A DNA stretch of 64,000 nt from Eucommia ulmoides (taxonomy: Eukaryota; Streptophyta; Magnoliopsida; Garryales; Eucommiaceae), in assembly GCA_016647705.1 (NCBI GenBank), contig CM028336.1:13958880-14022879 (forward strand), given 5' to 3'. Of this stretch, positions 1 to 10,460 are shown piece by piece (the first letter of the stretch is position 1; every line of letters begins with the position of its first letter). The notes below the pieces were generated by a model. It saw nothing but the letters and a program-made list of their open reading frames with translations. It did not search any database and was not told the origin of the DNA. Position numbers and translations under genes: made by a program.

Positions 1-523
1 CCGTCTCAATATAATCAAGACGATCCTCATGCTCGATGAGTTGATCATACGTTTCCCTCAAGAATATCTGAGTCTCCCCTATAACGGCAACAAAAATTTC
101 CTCTAAGGTGGGGGAAGACTCCACATTTTGAATTGGAGTGTCAATCCATGGCGCCATGGTGTTAGAAAAATCCCCCAAGTTTTCGTGACTTGGTGAATAA
201 TTCCAACTTTGATAATCAAATGCCGCCAATTCCTCTAACGACCAAATGGCTTCATCCGCGGTTAGATCATAGAAAGAAAAAGTTTCGTTTCCTCTTTCCA
301 CCTATGTTCTGGTTGCGGCTGATAACTCGTCGAGGAAATTCAAGAGTTGACATTCCCTCAGGAACCCATGATTTAGAAACCGGAATAGCAGCTCGTTGTA
401 ACGATTCCAAGCGCAATAAAATGGCTCGAAATCCAGTTGAAAGAAACAAATAAGGACCTGTCGTGATCTATCTTCAAGCACCTCGTAAAACAAAACAAAA
501 CTAAAAAGAAAAATTATAAACAA
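1..523 (-). pseudogene. Athila/Tat-like gypsy gag fragment
   Basis: Read from 523 down to 1, one minus-strand frame is open except for a stop at 302-304 and runs off the window edge. It contains AWNRYNELL and DELSAATR, followed by LEELAAFDYQSW and an acidic tail (LIEHEDRLDYIE). This order matches the C-terminal half of plant gypsy gag proteins (Retrotrans_gag family: AWERF..LL, then ATR, then a linker). The N-terminal half of gag is missing, so a deletion lies between the primer site at 587-604 and this fragment. Gag would form the particle shell around element RNA. This copy is broken by the stop and by lost sequence. The family is inferred from motif order and from the tRNA-Asp-type primer site next to it. 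Confidence 0.6.
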
Positions 524-586
524 TATACATGCCTAAATTAAAATCAAGTTATTTACTCATAATATCAATAATAATCTAAAAACCAA

Positions 587-604
587 TCCCCGACAACGAC
601 ACCA
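587..604 (-). other. Decayed primer binding site, tRNA-Asp type
   Basis: On the minus strand this reads TGGTGTCGTTGTCGGGGA. The intact version, TGGCGCCGTTGCCGGGGA, is complementary to the 3' end of plant tRNA-Asp and is typical of Athila elements; it occurs unchanged at 13129-13146. Three C-to-T changes separate the two copies. It fixes the element as minus-strand, with the LTR to the right and gag to the left. Confidence 0.75.
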
Positions 605-610
605 AAAACT

Positions 611-1950
611 TGGTGGCAGAATATTACGTCTCCACTTTCACCATAAGTGTACGGGTTAAGTTTTATACAATAGTGAATGAGTAGGGTTGTTGTATCCACA
701 GGGATTGGATTAGATCGTCGTTAAGTACCGCGATTGTCATAACCGGATTTTATCTAGGCGATTGAATTTTGGGTTTTTGTTTTAAGAATATATACTAAAC
801 TAATAACTAATTAAATTATAATACTAATGATGACATTTAGGGGAATAAATTATTCAGGGATTGACTTCATTCACTTAAACGTGTTCGTTGTAGTCTAGTT
901 TACATTAACAACATTCAAACTATCTGAAGTCCCCCTCAATGTCTGTACGACCCTTAGTCACATGAGTCTTGACCCAACCTCATGGATTGCACACTTTCTA
1001 ACGCCCTCCCGGGTCGTTAGATCGTCATGATGTGTTTAACCCTAGTTTGAATCCGGGATTACCTCTCCCGAGTGTTAAATCTCGTATTCTCAAAACCAAC
1101 CCTAATACCATAACAAGCGTATCAAGATTGTAATAAAACGGTAAACACAATTAGATAAAAACGAACAACCGATAACGAAACACGGATTCAAACAAACAAC
1201 ATTTTCATTAACTAATCAACCCCTAAATAACATATGTTCACCTATACATGATCATTACAAAATATTCAAGATTTGAAGAGAAAAACAACATTATACAATA
1301 TGTAAAGTTAAGAACAAAGAGAGAAATGAAGAAAGGAAAACAAATCTTAAGAGTGGGGTGTTCTACTTCCGCCGAAACCGCTTTGATCTTGTTTCTCCTT
1401 CATCAAAATGTGTTCTCCTCTTTGGTATTTGATCAAGAAGCTCCACAAATGTCCTAAATTATCTCCCAAAACGTTAAGGGTGTTTGGAAGAATAGGAGAT
1501 CATATAGGGATAAAAAAAATATCACAAAATATCCCAAAATATATGTTTTGTTGGCAGTTTGACCACCTTAGCAGTGGGATCATGGCCACGGCGATGGAAA
1601 AGAAGAGAGTTTAGCAGCTCTCAGCTGTTTGACCGCATGGCGGTGGTGTCACCGCTGCTACGGTGATATATTTGGGTAGTTTAGCTGTAACTTTTACATA
1701 CAAACTCCAATTGAGGTGATTCAAAAATCTATGGAAAAGATAAGACAATGATCTACAACTTCTGTGTTTTGAGTTTTTCCAAAATCGGGTCTCATCATTG
1801 TCCAAAATGGCCTTGAAGTTATTGCACCTGTACCGACTTTGCCTTTTTTCACCCATTTATTCAAAGACCTAAAAAAGCAATACAAAAACACATTAAACTA
1901 ACAAAAGTGCTTGAAAACAGACAAATAATTTGAATCTAAAAGTACTTGAT
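611..1950 (-). repeat. Athila-like LTR, degenerate, outer edge not resolved
   Basis: Sequence directly upstream (minus sense) of the primer site, beginning TGGTGGCAG on the plus strand, so the minus-strand LTR ends in CA. It has no credible coding frame. The right edge is uncertain: the Mutator-like repeats begin near 1960, so the LTR may be truncated there. Open frames in this stretch (for example 1248-1457 plus and 1611-1856 minus) show no family motif and look like chance. Confidence 0.5.
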
Positions 1951-1959
1951 TTGTTGGTA

Positions 1960-2400
1960 AATAAACCACTCATCATTAACATTAACATGCATTATATGTT
2001 TTAACATTCTAAGTGTTACACAAAAAAAAACCATTTTTGCTTTGATCGTTGTGTTTACAATATTCATTTGCTTTAAATTTGGTTTTGTTTTTTGGTATTA
2101 ATGTTAACTTAAACTGTTTTGTGGTAATGAATGGGCTTACAAGTATTAGATTTAAACATTGGATTGTTTTGTGTGGGGGTATGCCTAGTTTACTTTAATG
2201 TTAATGTGATGATTGCGTGGTTCGCTAACATTGATTTTGTTAACGTTAACGTATATTCTATGTTTTACACATTCTAAGTGTTACACAAAAATAATTATTT
2301 TTGTTTTGATCACCGTGCTTACCAAAATAGCTTAATCCAAAACAAACACTTCATGAAAAAAATCCCCCCCCAAAAAAATGAGGTCCCCTGTACATCAAAC
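1960..2400. repeat. Left flank of the MULE with GTTAAC-type repeats
   Basis: Non-coding. Two related blocks share the string TTCTAAGTGTTACACAAAAA or a close variant, near 1973-2075 and 2239-2328. Each begins with tandem GTTAAC/ATTAAC copies and continues into a TTTTGATC-containing segment. The second block contains the perfect 12-bp palindrome GTTAACGTTAAC. These may be transposase-binding or subterminal repeats of the MULE; that role is inferred. Confidence 0.5.
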
Positions 2401-2414
2401 ACAAATTGAATGCA

Positions 2415-4709
2415 TCAACCTACATAAAAAAATATGATTGTTGCTTCAAATAACAGCAGTGCAGGTCTTCCTGTTGTGATGCCCGTATCTTTTACATCAC
2501 CGCATCTTATTTTAGCAATCTTACCTCTTGAAGGAATACGTTTCTTCCTCGACCAACCAGGTTGTTTTTTAGTGATCGGGGGGATGATCACAACTTCCGA
2601 TGCATTCCATTCAAGCTTCTCGAGCGTCGGTACGCCGTATATACCTTTCTCATAGGCTATCTTGTAATATTCCACCGAGAAATACATCTCAATGAATGAA
2701 TATATGTTCTGGACGTTTTTTTTAATCGCCGCGCAAGCATGAACGCACAGGAATCTGTTCCCCTGCCAGCTGAAATAGGAACACGTTTTTTTTCTCCACG
2801 TTAACCAACACAGATGGGTTCGAGTGCATTTTGTAGACACTCTTACCGTACTCGACAACGTTCCACATCCGTTTATCGCTAATCATCTGTGCAAGCATCT
2901 GATCCCGCGTTGGGCATGGGAAACCTGTCATCGATAACGATTCGACGCATCTGACTGACAACTGATTCATTAACTTGCATGTAATCTTGTTGACTATCAA
3001 TATGATGGGTAGGTGGCGATAATCACAAATCCATGCGTTGTACGACTCCGCTAGGTTGGACGATATCTCCTCATATCCTTTGCCTTTGAAAAACATGTTA
3101 CAGAAATTATCGAGCGGGACATTTTTGAGGAAATTTTCTACTCGTCCCATGAATTTTGCTCTTAATTCTTCCATTAGTTGGTAGTATTTGTCGAGCGTCA
3201 TCGCATACGCCATCATCGAATATTTGTACACGAGCTTCTTCTTGAATGCCTGTTTCATTTCTGTTATCCCTCAGGTTGTTCTTCAAGTGGTTCAAATAAT
3301 AGGATTGAAAGCAATCCGGGAACATCATTCGAATGCCTTCAAGAATACCGTTGTGTTAATCAGAAATTAACATTAACACACGTTTATTTGCCATAATTTT
3401 TTAATAAATTCGTTATGAACCAATACCAATTGTCGCTGTTCTCCGCATCAACGACTGCAAATGCTACCGTGAACAAACCTATGCCATATTAAAAAATAGG
3501 TCAGCGTATTAAAATACATTACGCTATATTTAAAAACAAAAATAAGCAGATTGACAAGTTACCGCTGGTTTCTTCCTTTACACTGGCCCCCAACAAACAC
3601 CCTTGTACCTACTCCCAAGAAAGGTCTCATCAAGGAACAACATCGGCCTGCAATATTTGAATCCTTGTGTAGTTGCATTGAACGATACAAAAGTTCCTTG
3701 AAATTACCCATTTTTGTGTCATAATCGAACACCAAATGACTGCCTAGGTTCGTCCGCATGCATGCATCCAAATACCAACGCAATTGATCGTAAGACGACT
3801 CTTGATTGCCATACAAATCATCCCAGACTTTCTCCACTCCGTTTCATGCAATGTGATATAGGATCTCAATTCTGTAGTCGTTCTTAAAGGTATGAACAAT
3901 GTCAATCAATCGAGTAGCCAGAGTATTCAAAACTAAGTCTAACAGGTATAACGTAACAACACTAGAATTCATCTTCCTATTCCTCGTTGTCTTATAAGCA
4001 GCGCCACAACAATGATTTCTCTCCAACCCCCAAATATAAAAAAAAAAAAAAAAAAAAAAAACCGTTCCGTTCATCTAATCTACTATGCACTCTCCATCCG
4101 CATCATATTTTTTTCTTTGAGTGAACATTTAGTTGTCACTCTCTTCAAGTCATTTTTTACGAACTGAAAAGTGAACCCAACTTGTATAGCATTTCCTTAG
4201 TACTTCTTTGAATTTCGGTATTCCACCCTTAAAAATCTACTTGACTTCTTTAATTCTTTCAACCCAGTGATCGGATAGAAATAATTTTTTAGGCAATGGG
4301 CAAAAAATCGCTAGCAATTCATCGTCTCCATTCATGTCGCCTATACCCTCCCTCATCCCCTTAGATATTTGATAAGTATTTTTTGTCCGCTACCACTTGA
4401 TCTTTTCTCGCTGCCGCAAGTCTTTATCTCCAACCCCACATATTCGAGTTTTAGTGCACATACAAGACTAACCATTACCTCTAAGTGATTCTAACATGTT
4501 ATTAGGCACATATCATGCCATGGTATTGAGTAAAGCAACTCGAACGAATCATCGCTTAACACGTCCCACCTCAACAAAAAAAATTGAATTAACAACTCAT
4601 GCGTGGAATTATCGTCGACTTTAACGCCCAATAAGAAATTGTCAAATTTGCACATCAAATATATCCGTTGCCATTTCCCCCCAGTAAATCTGCAAACGAG
4701 AAAATGCAC
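2415..4709 (-). pseudogene. MULE transposase (MuDR superfamily), frameshifted
   Basis: Minus-strand pieces follow the order of plant MULE transposases. 4709-4491 is an N-terminal piece starting MHFLVCRFTGGKWQR. 4074-3844 and 3837-3559 share one frame and hold ATRLIDIVHTFKNDYRIEIL, SYDQLRWYLDAC and RPFLGVGTRVFVGG, the usual approach to the catalytic core. 3328-3107 carries FPDCFQSYYLNHLKNNL, the H-containing motif after the core. 3258-2722 carries the YAMT..KYYQLMEEL helix region. 2858-2415 carries a SWIM-like zinc finger ending FLCVHACAAIKK. The pieces lie in three frames, so several frameshifts break the gene. The segment between GTRVFVGG and FPDCF (3330-3558), where another catalytic Asp is expected, is poorly preserved. 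A run of about 28 A bases at 4035-4062 lies inside the frame. The protein would cut and paste the element; this copy cannot make it whole. Confidence 0.8.
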
Positions 4710-4739
4710 CAGATGTACAAAAAAAACTATTTAAAAACA

Positions 4740-5340
4740 TCGAGTGTCTGCGTTAACGTTAACATGAATCGTTATTAATAAAAAAATTGTGTATGTACGT
4801 TAATGTATAAAATATCCCATAACGCGCAAAACCCAGTTGCAAAAACTCGTATATGTTAACGTTTATGTGCGCTGCAAAACCCAATTCTGTGTGAAACAAA
4901 TCCTATTAAAAAAAAAATTGATGCATTAACGTCAACGTTGTTGAAAAAAATAAAACTATCATCGTTGCATTGTGTGTTAATGTTAATGTGAGTCATTATT
5001 AATTAAAAACTTGTGTATGGATGTTAACATATAACACATCCCATAACACGTGAACCCTGGCTGCAAAAAACATTCATGTGTTAATGTTTATGTGCGCTGC
5101 AAAAACAATTCTGTGCGAAAAAAATCTAGTACAATAAAAAGTATGGATGTATTAACGTTAACGTTAAATCTCTGTTGATAATGAAACTATCATCACTGCT
5201 AAGCATTTGTGTGTTAACGTTAAAAACTGTGTGGTTGGAAGCGTCGTCACTCCAAAAGCAATTGTATATTAACGTTAATGTGTACACACATTACATAACA
5301 TGCGAAAATTGATTGCAAACACGCATGTGTTAACATTAAC
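4740..5340. repeat. About 2.5 tandem copies of a 225-235 bp repeat
   Basis: Units start near 4752, 4976 and 5213. Each opens with GTTAACGTTAAC or a mutated form, then ATTATTAAT, TGTGTATG, CATCCCATAACA and TGTGCGCTGCAAAA. The copies differ by many point changes. The repeat lies upstream of the transposase in its own sense and may be regulatory or transposase-binding sequence of the MULE; that role is inferred. Confidence 0.65.
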
Positions 5341-5384
5341 GGCCTTTCACTCCCCCTATCTCTACTACTGGGGCCTATTTCCAC

Positions 5385-5690
5385 ATCGACGTACGCATGA
5401 AAACGTTAACATAACCATGTTAACATTTCGAAATTCACTCCCATACATGTTAAACTCTGAAAAGAACTAAAAAAATGTCTGAAAATATCTTTTATTTAGA
5501 CTGACATCATTTTTTCATTATTATACTCATTTAAATACACGTGAAAACATTAACGTTCCCATGTTAACACTTCAAAATTCACTTCCATACAAGTTAAACT
5601 CTAAAAAGAATTAATAAAACGTCTGAAAAGATCTTTTGTTTAGATTCACATCGTTTTTGCATTATTATATGCATTTAAATACGGGTATGA
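5385..5690. repeat. Two tandem copies of a 150-bp repeat
   Basis: The sequence from ACGCATGAAAACGTTAACAT (about 5391) recurs near 5540 as ACGTGAAAACATTAACGT. Both continue through ATGTTAACA, AAATTCACT, TTAAACTCT and TTTTCATTATTAT or similar. The two copies are roughly 85-90 percent alike by eye. Non-coding. Confidence 0.7.
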
Positions 5691-5795
5691 ACTTTAATGC
5701 ATTGTTACAATCCAGCTGAAGAACATGGCTTTCATTTGACCACGAAGCTCAAAATCGCAAAACTTGAAAATATGATCGCACACAACAAAAAACGA

Positions 5796-5902
5796 ATGAA
5801 ACTCTCATTAATCATGATCAAAATAGATTTTCATTGAATATAATCGACCAAACTCTCATTAATCGCGATTAAAATAAATTTTCATTGAATACAATCGACC
5901 AA
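5796..5902. repeat. Two tandem copies of a 54-bp repeat
   Basis: AAACTCTCATTAATCATGAT is followed by AAAATAGATTTTCATTGAAT and ATAATCGACC; the unit then repeats with four or five changes. Non-coding, near the right limit of the MULE region. Confidence 0.75.
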
Positions 5903-5910
5903 CTTTATCT

Positions 5911-6689
5911 CCCTTCAGCGTGTACCGTTTTCTGATTGCCGTCGCCGTGTATCGCTGCTGTCTTAGCTTCTTCCCCTCATACCAACTTGTAAAATAGCTT
6001 TGCAACACCTACAATTTGAATGAAATAATTTTTTTAAATCCCCGCCCTTTGTAAGGAATGTCGTATTTATATATTGAATCTGCCTAAAATTTCTATTTTG
6101 TCGCTTACCAAAACTGTTTTCCTCAGTCCAACTGACCCATCGGTCATTGTAGGGGTATAATCGTCCATCATAGAGTGCCTTTGAACCACCGGAGGACCAA
6201 AAACTATTCCCTCTATACGAAGAGGTTTGAGCCCTTACCTAATTGTTCATTTGGGTTTTTCTCTACATGATCTCTTGTTTTATAGGGCTAAATGATAAAA
6301 ATCTCAAAAAATATTCTTTCTTTAAAGGTTAAATATAAATATAAATACACATTTTATATTTATCTTATATTTTGGTTTAATCTAAATTGTTATTTGTCTC
6401 CTAAGATATTTGAAGACTGAGAAATGTTTAAGTATCTTTTGTCCATCTTGTTGTGAGTCCTTGTGTTTATTGTTTGTTCATTATGCAATTAACAAGAGAG
6501 AGATGGAGATAGAAACATCACTTGGTCTTGTGGTATTGTAGATTTCCCCGTGAAACAGAAAGCCTAACAATATTTTCAAAGCTAAATTTGACCAACGCCC
6601 GCAACGATACTATTTTTCCTAGAAACTAAAGCCATAGTTATTTTGATCGAAAGCCAAATCGCATAGAAAATCCCGATCAAGCCAAAGTG
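5911..6689. other. Unassigned stretch
   Basis: No convincing gene or repeat. A minus-strand reading near 6130-6220 gives a short frame with GGSKALYDGRLYPYNDRW, which I do not recognise; it has stops on both sides. It could be the rest of the MULE or decayed flanking DNA. Confidence 0.4.
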
Positions 6690-7394
6690 TAAATCTACAC
6701 GACGCCGTTGTTGAAGGCAATGTGGTTGGAGCCAAATGTGCTTACATAGAATTCAGACACAAAGCTAGCCACCTATTGACTAGAGAATAAAAAAGGACAT
6801 TCTCTCTTGCTGAGTGACCATACAGTACTCAGTGAACACAATTACAATTCGAGAGAAAAAAAATGACATTCTCTTTTGCTGAGTAACCATGCAATACTCA
6901 ATGTCATGGTTACTCCCATTCTTCATCATCGTTAACAGCACGATGAAGTAGAAGTTAGCAGAGAGCTACTCTTAGGATGTCAAATTACATATTTATATTT
7001 CAATGCAATTGTAATGCTGGTTATTTTTGTTTGGCTAAAAATGTTACCAATGTTAGCCAGAATTACGATTGGAATCCCCACGAATTTTAGATACACTGGC
7101 AGAAATAAGATTTTCGTGGTCATTTGTGTTTCATCTATCAAAATTTCAGGTTGATCATCCGTCTCACTTGCTTGAGTGTAAGCGTGGGAAACTGCTCATT
7201 CGCTAAAAGCCTGTATATAACTGTAGTTAACACCAAGTTATCAACCAATTTAATACACAACCTTTGTTGGTGGTTGGTCGCAAACTGGCCCTTTCCACAT
7301 GCAAATGCAATCATAAACAAATTTCACAAATAATTGGTAATACTATTTATGAGCACAAAATATACTTTGAACTTAAGATCATAAATAGAGAAAA

Positions 7395-7578
7395 AGATAA
7401 AGATCCATGGGAAGAAAGATGTGTTGAATCAGTTGATTAGGATTGATCTAGAATCCCTTGAAATGAATACATCTGGATGTTCTACTGTTCGTGATCTTGC
7501 GCTTAAAATTGGCCAATAACCCCTGTATGACATTTTGGGAGAGGAGGAGATCAAGAATCAAAACCCCCATCTGAGGAA
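7395..7578 (+). pseudogene. Captured coding-like fragment, left arm of the inverted repeat
   Basis: The plus-strand reading gives KKDVLNQLIRIDLESLEMNT, then STVRDLALKIGQ, a stop, PLYDILGEEEIKNQNPHLRN, then a (CT)n tract at 7582-7610. The right arm carries a related reading on the other strand. I do not recognise the family. Its interest is that amino-acid similarity survives between diverged arms, as expected if a piece of a gene was captured before the inversion or duplication. It has a stop codon and no credible start. Confidence 0.35.
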
Positions 7579-7579
7579 C

Positions 7580-7613
<34 letters not shown>

Positions 7614-8063
7614 CACACATGCACAAATCTCCATCAACTTGTTGCATATTGAACACCGTATATTTAGCTAGAAAGGTCAGAAACTATAGATGCGAGAACC
7701 ATTACCGTGGAAAAAATGGTTTTAACTTCGATCCAATAAGGGATTACAAAGAGATAGAACAATAAAACAAATTAGGAACGATTTGAAACCTATTTAGGCG
7801 TAAAGTGGTCAATTCACAAGCTCCTTCATCTATTCTTTCGAAAACCAAGAATACCCCTAAGAAACTAAAACCATTTTTGCCATGGGGAGTGAAATTCATA
7901 ATGACTTTATCGAATTTCAAATTTGTTTAATTGTTTACGACCAACCAAGGAATGTTGTATATTAAATTAGTCGATGACTTGGTATTAACGGTGATACGGT
8001 TGATTAACCTTAAACTGTGACTGATGAAACACAAATGACCATGAAAACCTTCATCTCCTTCCT

Positions 8064-8310
8064 GGCATGATTTGATTCTGGCAAAATATACAATGTCCAA
8101 TATGCAACAAGTTGATAGAGATTTGTGTATGTATGTGTGTGTGTGAGAGTGAGAGAGAGAGAGAGAGAGAGTGTGTGTGTGAGAGAGATGGCACGATTTG
8201 ATTTTGGCAAAATATACAATGTCCAATATGCAACAAGTTGATAGAGATTTGTGTGTGTGTGTGAGAGAGAGAGAAAGAGAAAGAGAGAGAGGGAGAGAGA
8301 TGTTCCTTCG
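8064..8310. repeat. Two tandem copies of a 125-bp unit ending in GT/GA microsatellites
   Basis: GCATGATTTGATTCTGGC (about 8065) and GCACGATTTGATTTTGGC (about 8190) each lead into AAAATATACAATGTCC, ATATGCAACAAGTTGATAG and then a GT-rich and GA-rich tract. Long low-complexity open frames here (repeated SLSL or HTHT) are artefacts of these tracts. Confidence 0.75.
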
Positions 8311-8480
8311 ATGGGGGTTCTGATTTTTTATCTCATCCTCTACCAAAACATCATACAGGGGTCGTTGGCCAAAATTTAAGCGCAAGGTCACGAACAGTAG
8401 CAAGGTCAGATGTATTTATTTCAAGGGATTCTGGATCCATCCTAATTAAGTGATTCAACACATCTTTCTTCACATGGATC
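8295..8480 (-). pseudogene. Captured coding-like fragment, right arm
   Basis: The minus-strand counterpart of 7395-7578. It reads KKDVLNHLIRMDPESLEINT, then ATVRDLALK, and after one extra T (a frameshift relative to the left arm) FGQRPLYDVLVEDEIKNQNP. The two arms differ by conservative changes (Gln/His, Ile/Met, Met/Ile). The (GA)n tract at 8250-8300 corresponds to the (CT)n tract of the left arm. Function unknown. Confidence 0.35.
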
Positions 8481-8547
8481 TTTAAGTTTTTCCCTATTCA
8501 TGATCTAAAGTTCAAAGTATACTTTGACATGCTAAATAGTATTACTG

Positions 8548-8730
8548 AGCAATTATTATATGTGGAATTAGTTTATATTTGCCGTTGCATGTGGAAAGGC
8601 CCAATTTGCGACCAACCAACAAAGGTTGTGTATTACTAAGCAATTATTATATGTGGAATTGGTCTATATTTGCCAATGCATGTGGAAAGGCCCAGTTTGT
8701 GACCAACCAACATTGGTTGTGTATTCAATT
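8548..8730. repeat. Two tandem copies of a 91-bp unit
   Basis: Both copies begin AGCAATTATTATATGTGGAA (8549 and 8640) and contain GCATGTGGAAAGGCCCA and GACCAACCAACA. They are about 90 percent alike. They lie in the right arm of the inverted repeat only. Confidence 0.8.
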
Positions 8731-8742
8731 GGTCGTTGACTT

Positions 8743-9016
8743 GGTGTCAACGACCATATATTTAGGCTTTAGAGCGAAGACACAGTCTCCCAAGCTACGC
8801 TCAAGCAAGTGAGACGATTGATCAACTTGAAACTGTAACAGATGGAACACAAATGACCACGAAAACCTTGTTCCTGCCGGTGTCAACGACCATATATTTA
8901 GGCTTTAGAGTGAAGGCACAATCTCCCAAGCTACGCTCAAGCTAGTGAGACGGTTGATCAACTTGAAACTGTAACAGATGGAACACAAATGACCACGAAA
9001 ACCTTGTTCCTGCTGG
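8743..9016. repeat. Two tandem copies of a 136-bp unit
   Basis: GGTGTCAACGACCATATATT starts at 8743 and again at 8879. Only a handful of differences separate the copies across CTTTAGAG, TCTCCCAAGCTACGCTCAAG and GTAACAGATGGAACACAAAT. Being closer to identical than the two arms are to each other, this duplication is younger than the inverted repeat. Confidence 0.85.
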
Positions 9017-9379
9017 TGTACCTAACATTTGTGGGGATCCTAATCGCAATTCTGGCTAAGATTGGAAACATTTTTAGCAGATGAAAACAACCGGCATTAT
9101 AATTGCATTGAAAGGTAAAGATGTAATTTGGCATCTTATGTTGTTCCCTGTTAGCTTCTACTCCATCGTGCTAATAACGATGACATTTAGCGTGGAACTG
9201 ACCATGACACTGGCTACTGTACTGTCACTCAGCACGAGAGAATGTCATTTTCACTCCCGATATGTAATTGTGTTCATAGTATTATGCGCTTCTCTAGTCT
9301 ATAGTTTAACGATCACATTTGGCTCCAACCACATCGCCTCCAGCAATGAGCCATGTGGATTTGTACTGTGTAGTCATCT

Positions 9380-9725
9380 AATAACTTGATTTCTAGTGGA
9401 TTGATTCGTGTCGTGTAGTGGGCACCGTGTTTCTTCACCCTTGGGTTTTTCGACATAAAAATCTCAACGTCACCTTTACGGTTCCACACTTATATTTCTG
9501 TTTCATGATTGTTTGAACTTTATGTTTCTCACATGCTTAATATAACAAAAGATTGAATCAGAGCTTAAAATTTGTTGCCCGAAGAATTGAAAATATTGTT
9601 TGCTTATTCACCTCGTCTAGGTTAATTTGTGTATCCATTTTCAATAACACCACCACCTTCATCCAAAGTGCGGTCAACTCTATAATTCCTTTGTTACGTT
9701 GAACTCAATCTAGCACAAACACATT
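9380..9725 (+). repeat. Possible copia LTR end fragment
   Basis: The stretch with GTGTAGTGGGCACCGTG and CCCTTGGGTTTTTCGACATA resembles the R-U5 part of some plant copia LTRs. It is followed at 9552-9564 by ATTGAATCAGAGC, close to the tRNA-iMet primer-site consensus TGGTATCAGAGC. Nothing coding is seen. The assignment rests on weak similarity. Confidence 0.25.
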
Positions 9726-9929
9726 TGTTGAATTAGATATGATAGAATAATATACTGTCCTATTCTTTTATTACCACTCACGTGAATTAGATCATTTTGC
9801 CTAGGGGAATATACATAGAGAGGTGTATATACACATCCAAACCAGCTTTAAACGATTTAATCATCTTATTCCCAATGCCATTCCTATGGATAATTTCAAC
9901 TAACCAATGTCATTCCTTTATTAAACGTT

Positions 9930-10231
9930 TAATAATGTTTTTCAAAATCTTGCCGTATAAATATAGAAATGTCTACTATTGAGTCGAACCTTTTTTAACA
10001 TTCAAATAGTATTATTAAAATGATTTACAAAAGGGGCATATGAAATATATATTATATTAAACGTTGAATAACGTGGGCCTATATTGAGTCAAACCTTTTT
10101 TTACATCAAAATGGAATTGTAAAAACGGTTTACAAAAGGGGGCATATGAAATATATTTTATATTAAACGATGAATAATGCTTTTAAAAATCTTGCCTTAT
10201 AAAAGTATTAATGTAGAAACGTCTACTATTG
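9930..10231. repeat. Duplicated blocks inside the copia H LTR
   Basis: A block with AAAATCTTGCC, TATAAA and GTCTACTATTG occurs at 9932-9980 and 10178-10231. Between them a second block (GAGTCGAACC, TTTACAAAAGGGGCATATGA, ATATTAAACG) occurs twice, at 9978-10070 and 10083-10178. The order is A, B, B', A'. Confidence 0.7.
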
Positions 10232-10371
10232 TTTTTAATTAAAACAAGAGTCCAAACCCAAATCTAATGATAACAAAAGGTTTACTTTCACTGAATACCG
10301 TATTTTACTTTCATGGTTACATATTCTTCTTAATTCTTTACACTTTGAAATACTAGTCATATTTGTGGTTC

Positions 10372-10379
10372 TATAAATA
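10372..10379 (+). promoter_or_regulatory. TATA box of copia H LTR
   Basis: TATAAATA, about 75 bases before the primer site, in the position expected for an LTR promoter. Confidence 0.45.
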
Positions 10380-10447
10380 CGTGTATAGAGCACACTAATC
10401 ACTGAATTGAATAAATGATCATTTTAGAGTTCATACTTCCTTAATCG

Positions 10448-10460
10448 TGATATCGGAGCC
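10448..10460 (+). other. Primer binding site, tRNA-iMet type (element H)
   Basis: TGATATCGGAGCC differs from the plant copia consensus TGGTATCAGAGCC at two positions. Confidence 0.65.

Larger units (their letters stand above)
1960..5910 (-). mobile_element. Mutator-like element (MULE), autonomous type, decayed
   Basis: A minus-strand transposase remnant (2415-4709) is flanked on both sides by AT-rich sequence full of GTTAAC/GTTAAT motifs (about 1973-2330 and 4750-5570). The left flank has a direct repeat near 1973-2075 and 2239-2328, about 266 bp apart. The right flank has three tandem or near-tandem repeat types. I could not define terminal inverted repeats or the 9-bp target duplication usual for MULEs, so the ends are estimates set by where these repeats stop. 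Confidence 0.55.
6690..9370. mobile_element. Long inverted-repeat (foldback-like) element
   Basis: The left arm (about 6690-7680) matches the reverse complement of the right arm (about 8050-9370) over almost its whole length, with a centre near 7680-8050. Matching landmarks: GTGGTTGGAGCCAAATGTG at 6722 against CACATTTGGCTCCAACCAC at 9314; GAAAATCTTATTTCTGCC-type sequence near 7090-7120 against its complement near 8990; CTTTCCACATGCAAATGC at 7295 against its complement near 8670. The right arm is longer because it holds internal tandem duplications (8065-8310, 8548-8730, 8743-9014). The RNA could fold into a hairpin of roughly 1 kb per arm. No transposase motif was seen, so this is either a non-autonomous foldback element or an old inverted duplication. 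The ends and target duplication are not resolved. Confidence 0.65.
9726..10440 (+). repeat. Copia LTR (element H), 5' LTR
   Basis: It starts TGTTGAATTAG and lies directly upstream of a tRNA-iMet-type primer site. It has an LTR promoter layout: TATAAATA at 10372-10379, then AATAAATGA near 10409 as a possible polyadenylation signal. The 3' end is placed near 10434-10440 because the primer site follows. Its length, about 710 bp, is much shorter than the SIRE LTRs in this window. Confidence 0.5.

Noticed and set aside
2434-2655. Plus-strand frame over the MULE
   Set aside because: Antisense to the SWIM-containing C-terminus of the transposase.
8010-8403. Long minus-strand frame with SLSLSL and HTHTHT runs
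   Set aside because: The bulk is a translation of GA and GT microsatellites. Only its first 30 residues or so belong to the captured fragment, which I list separately.
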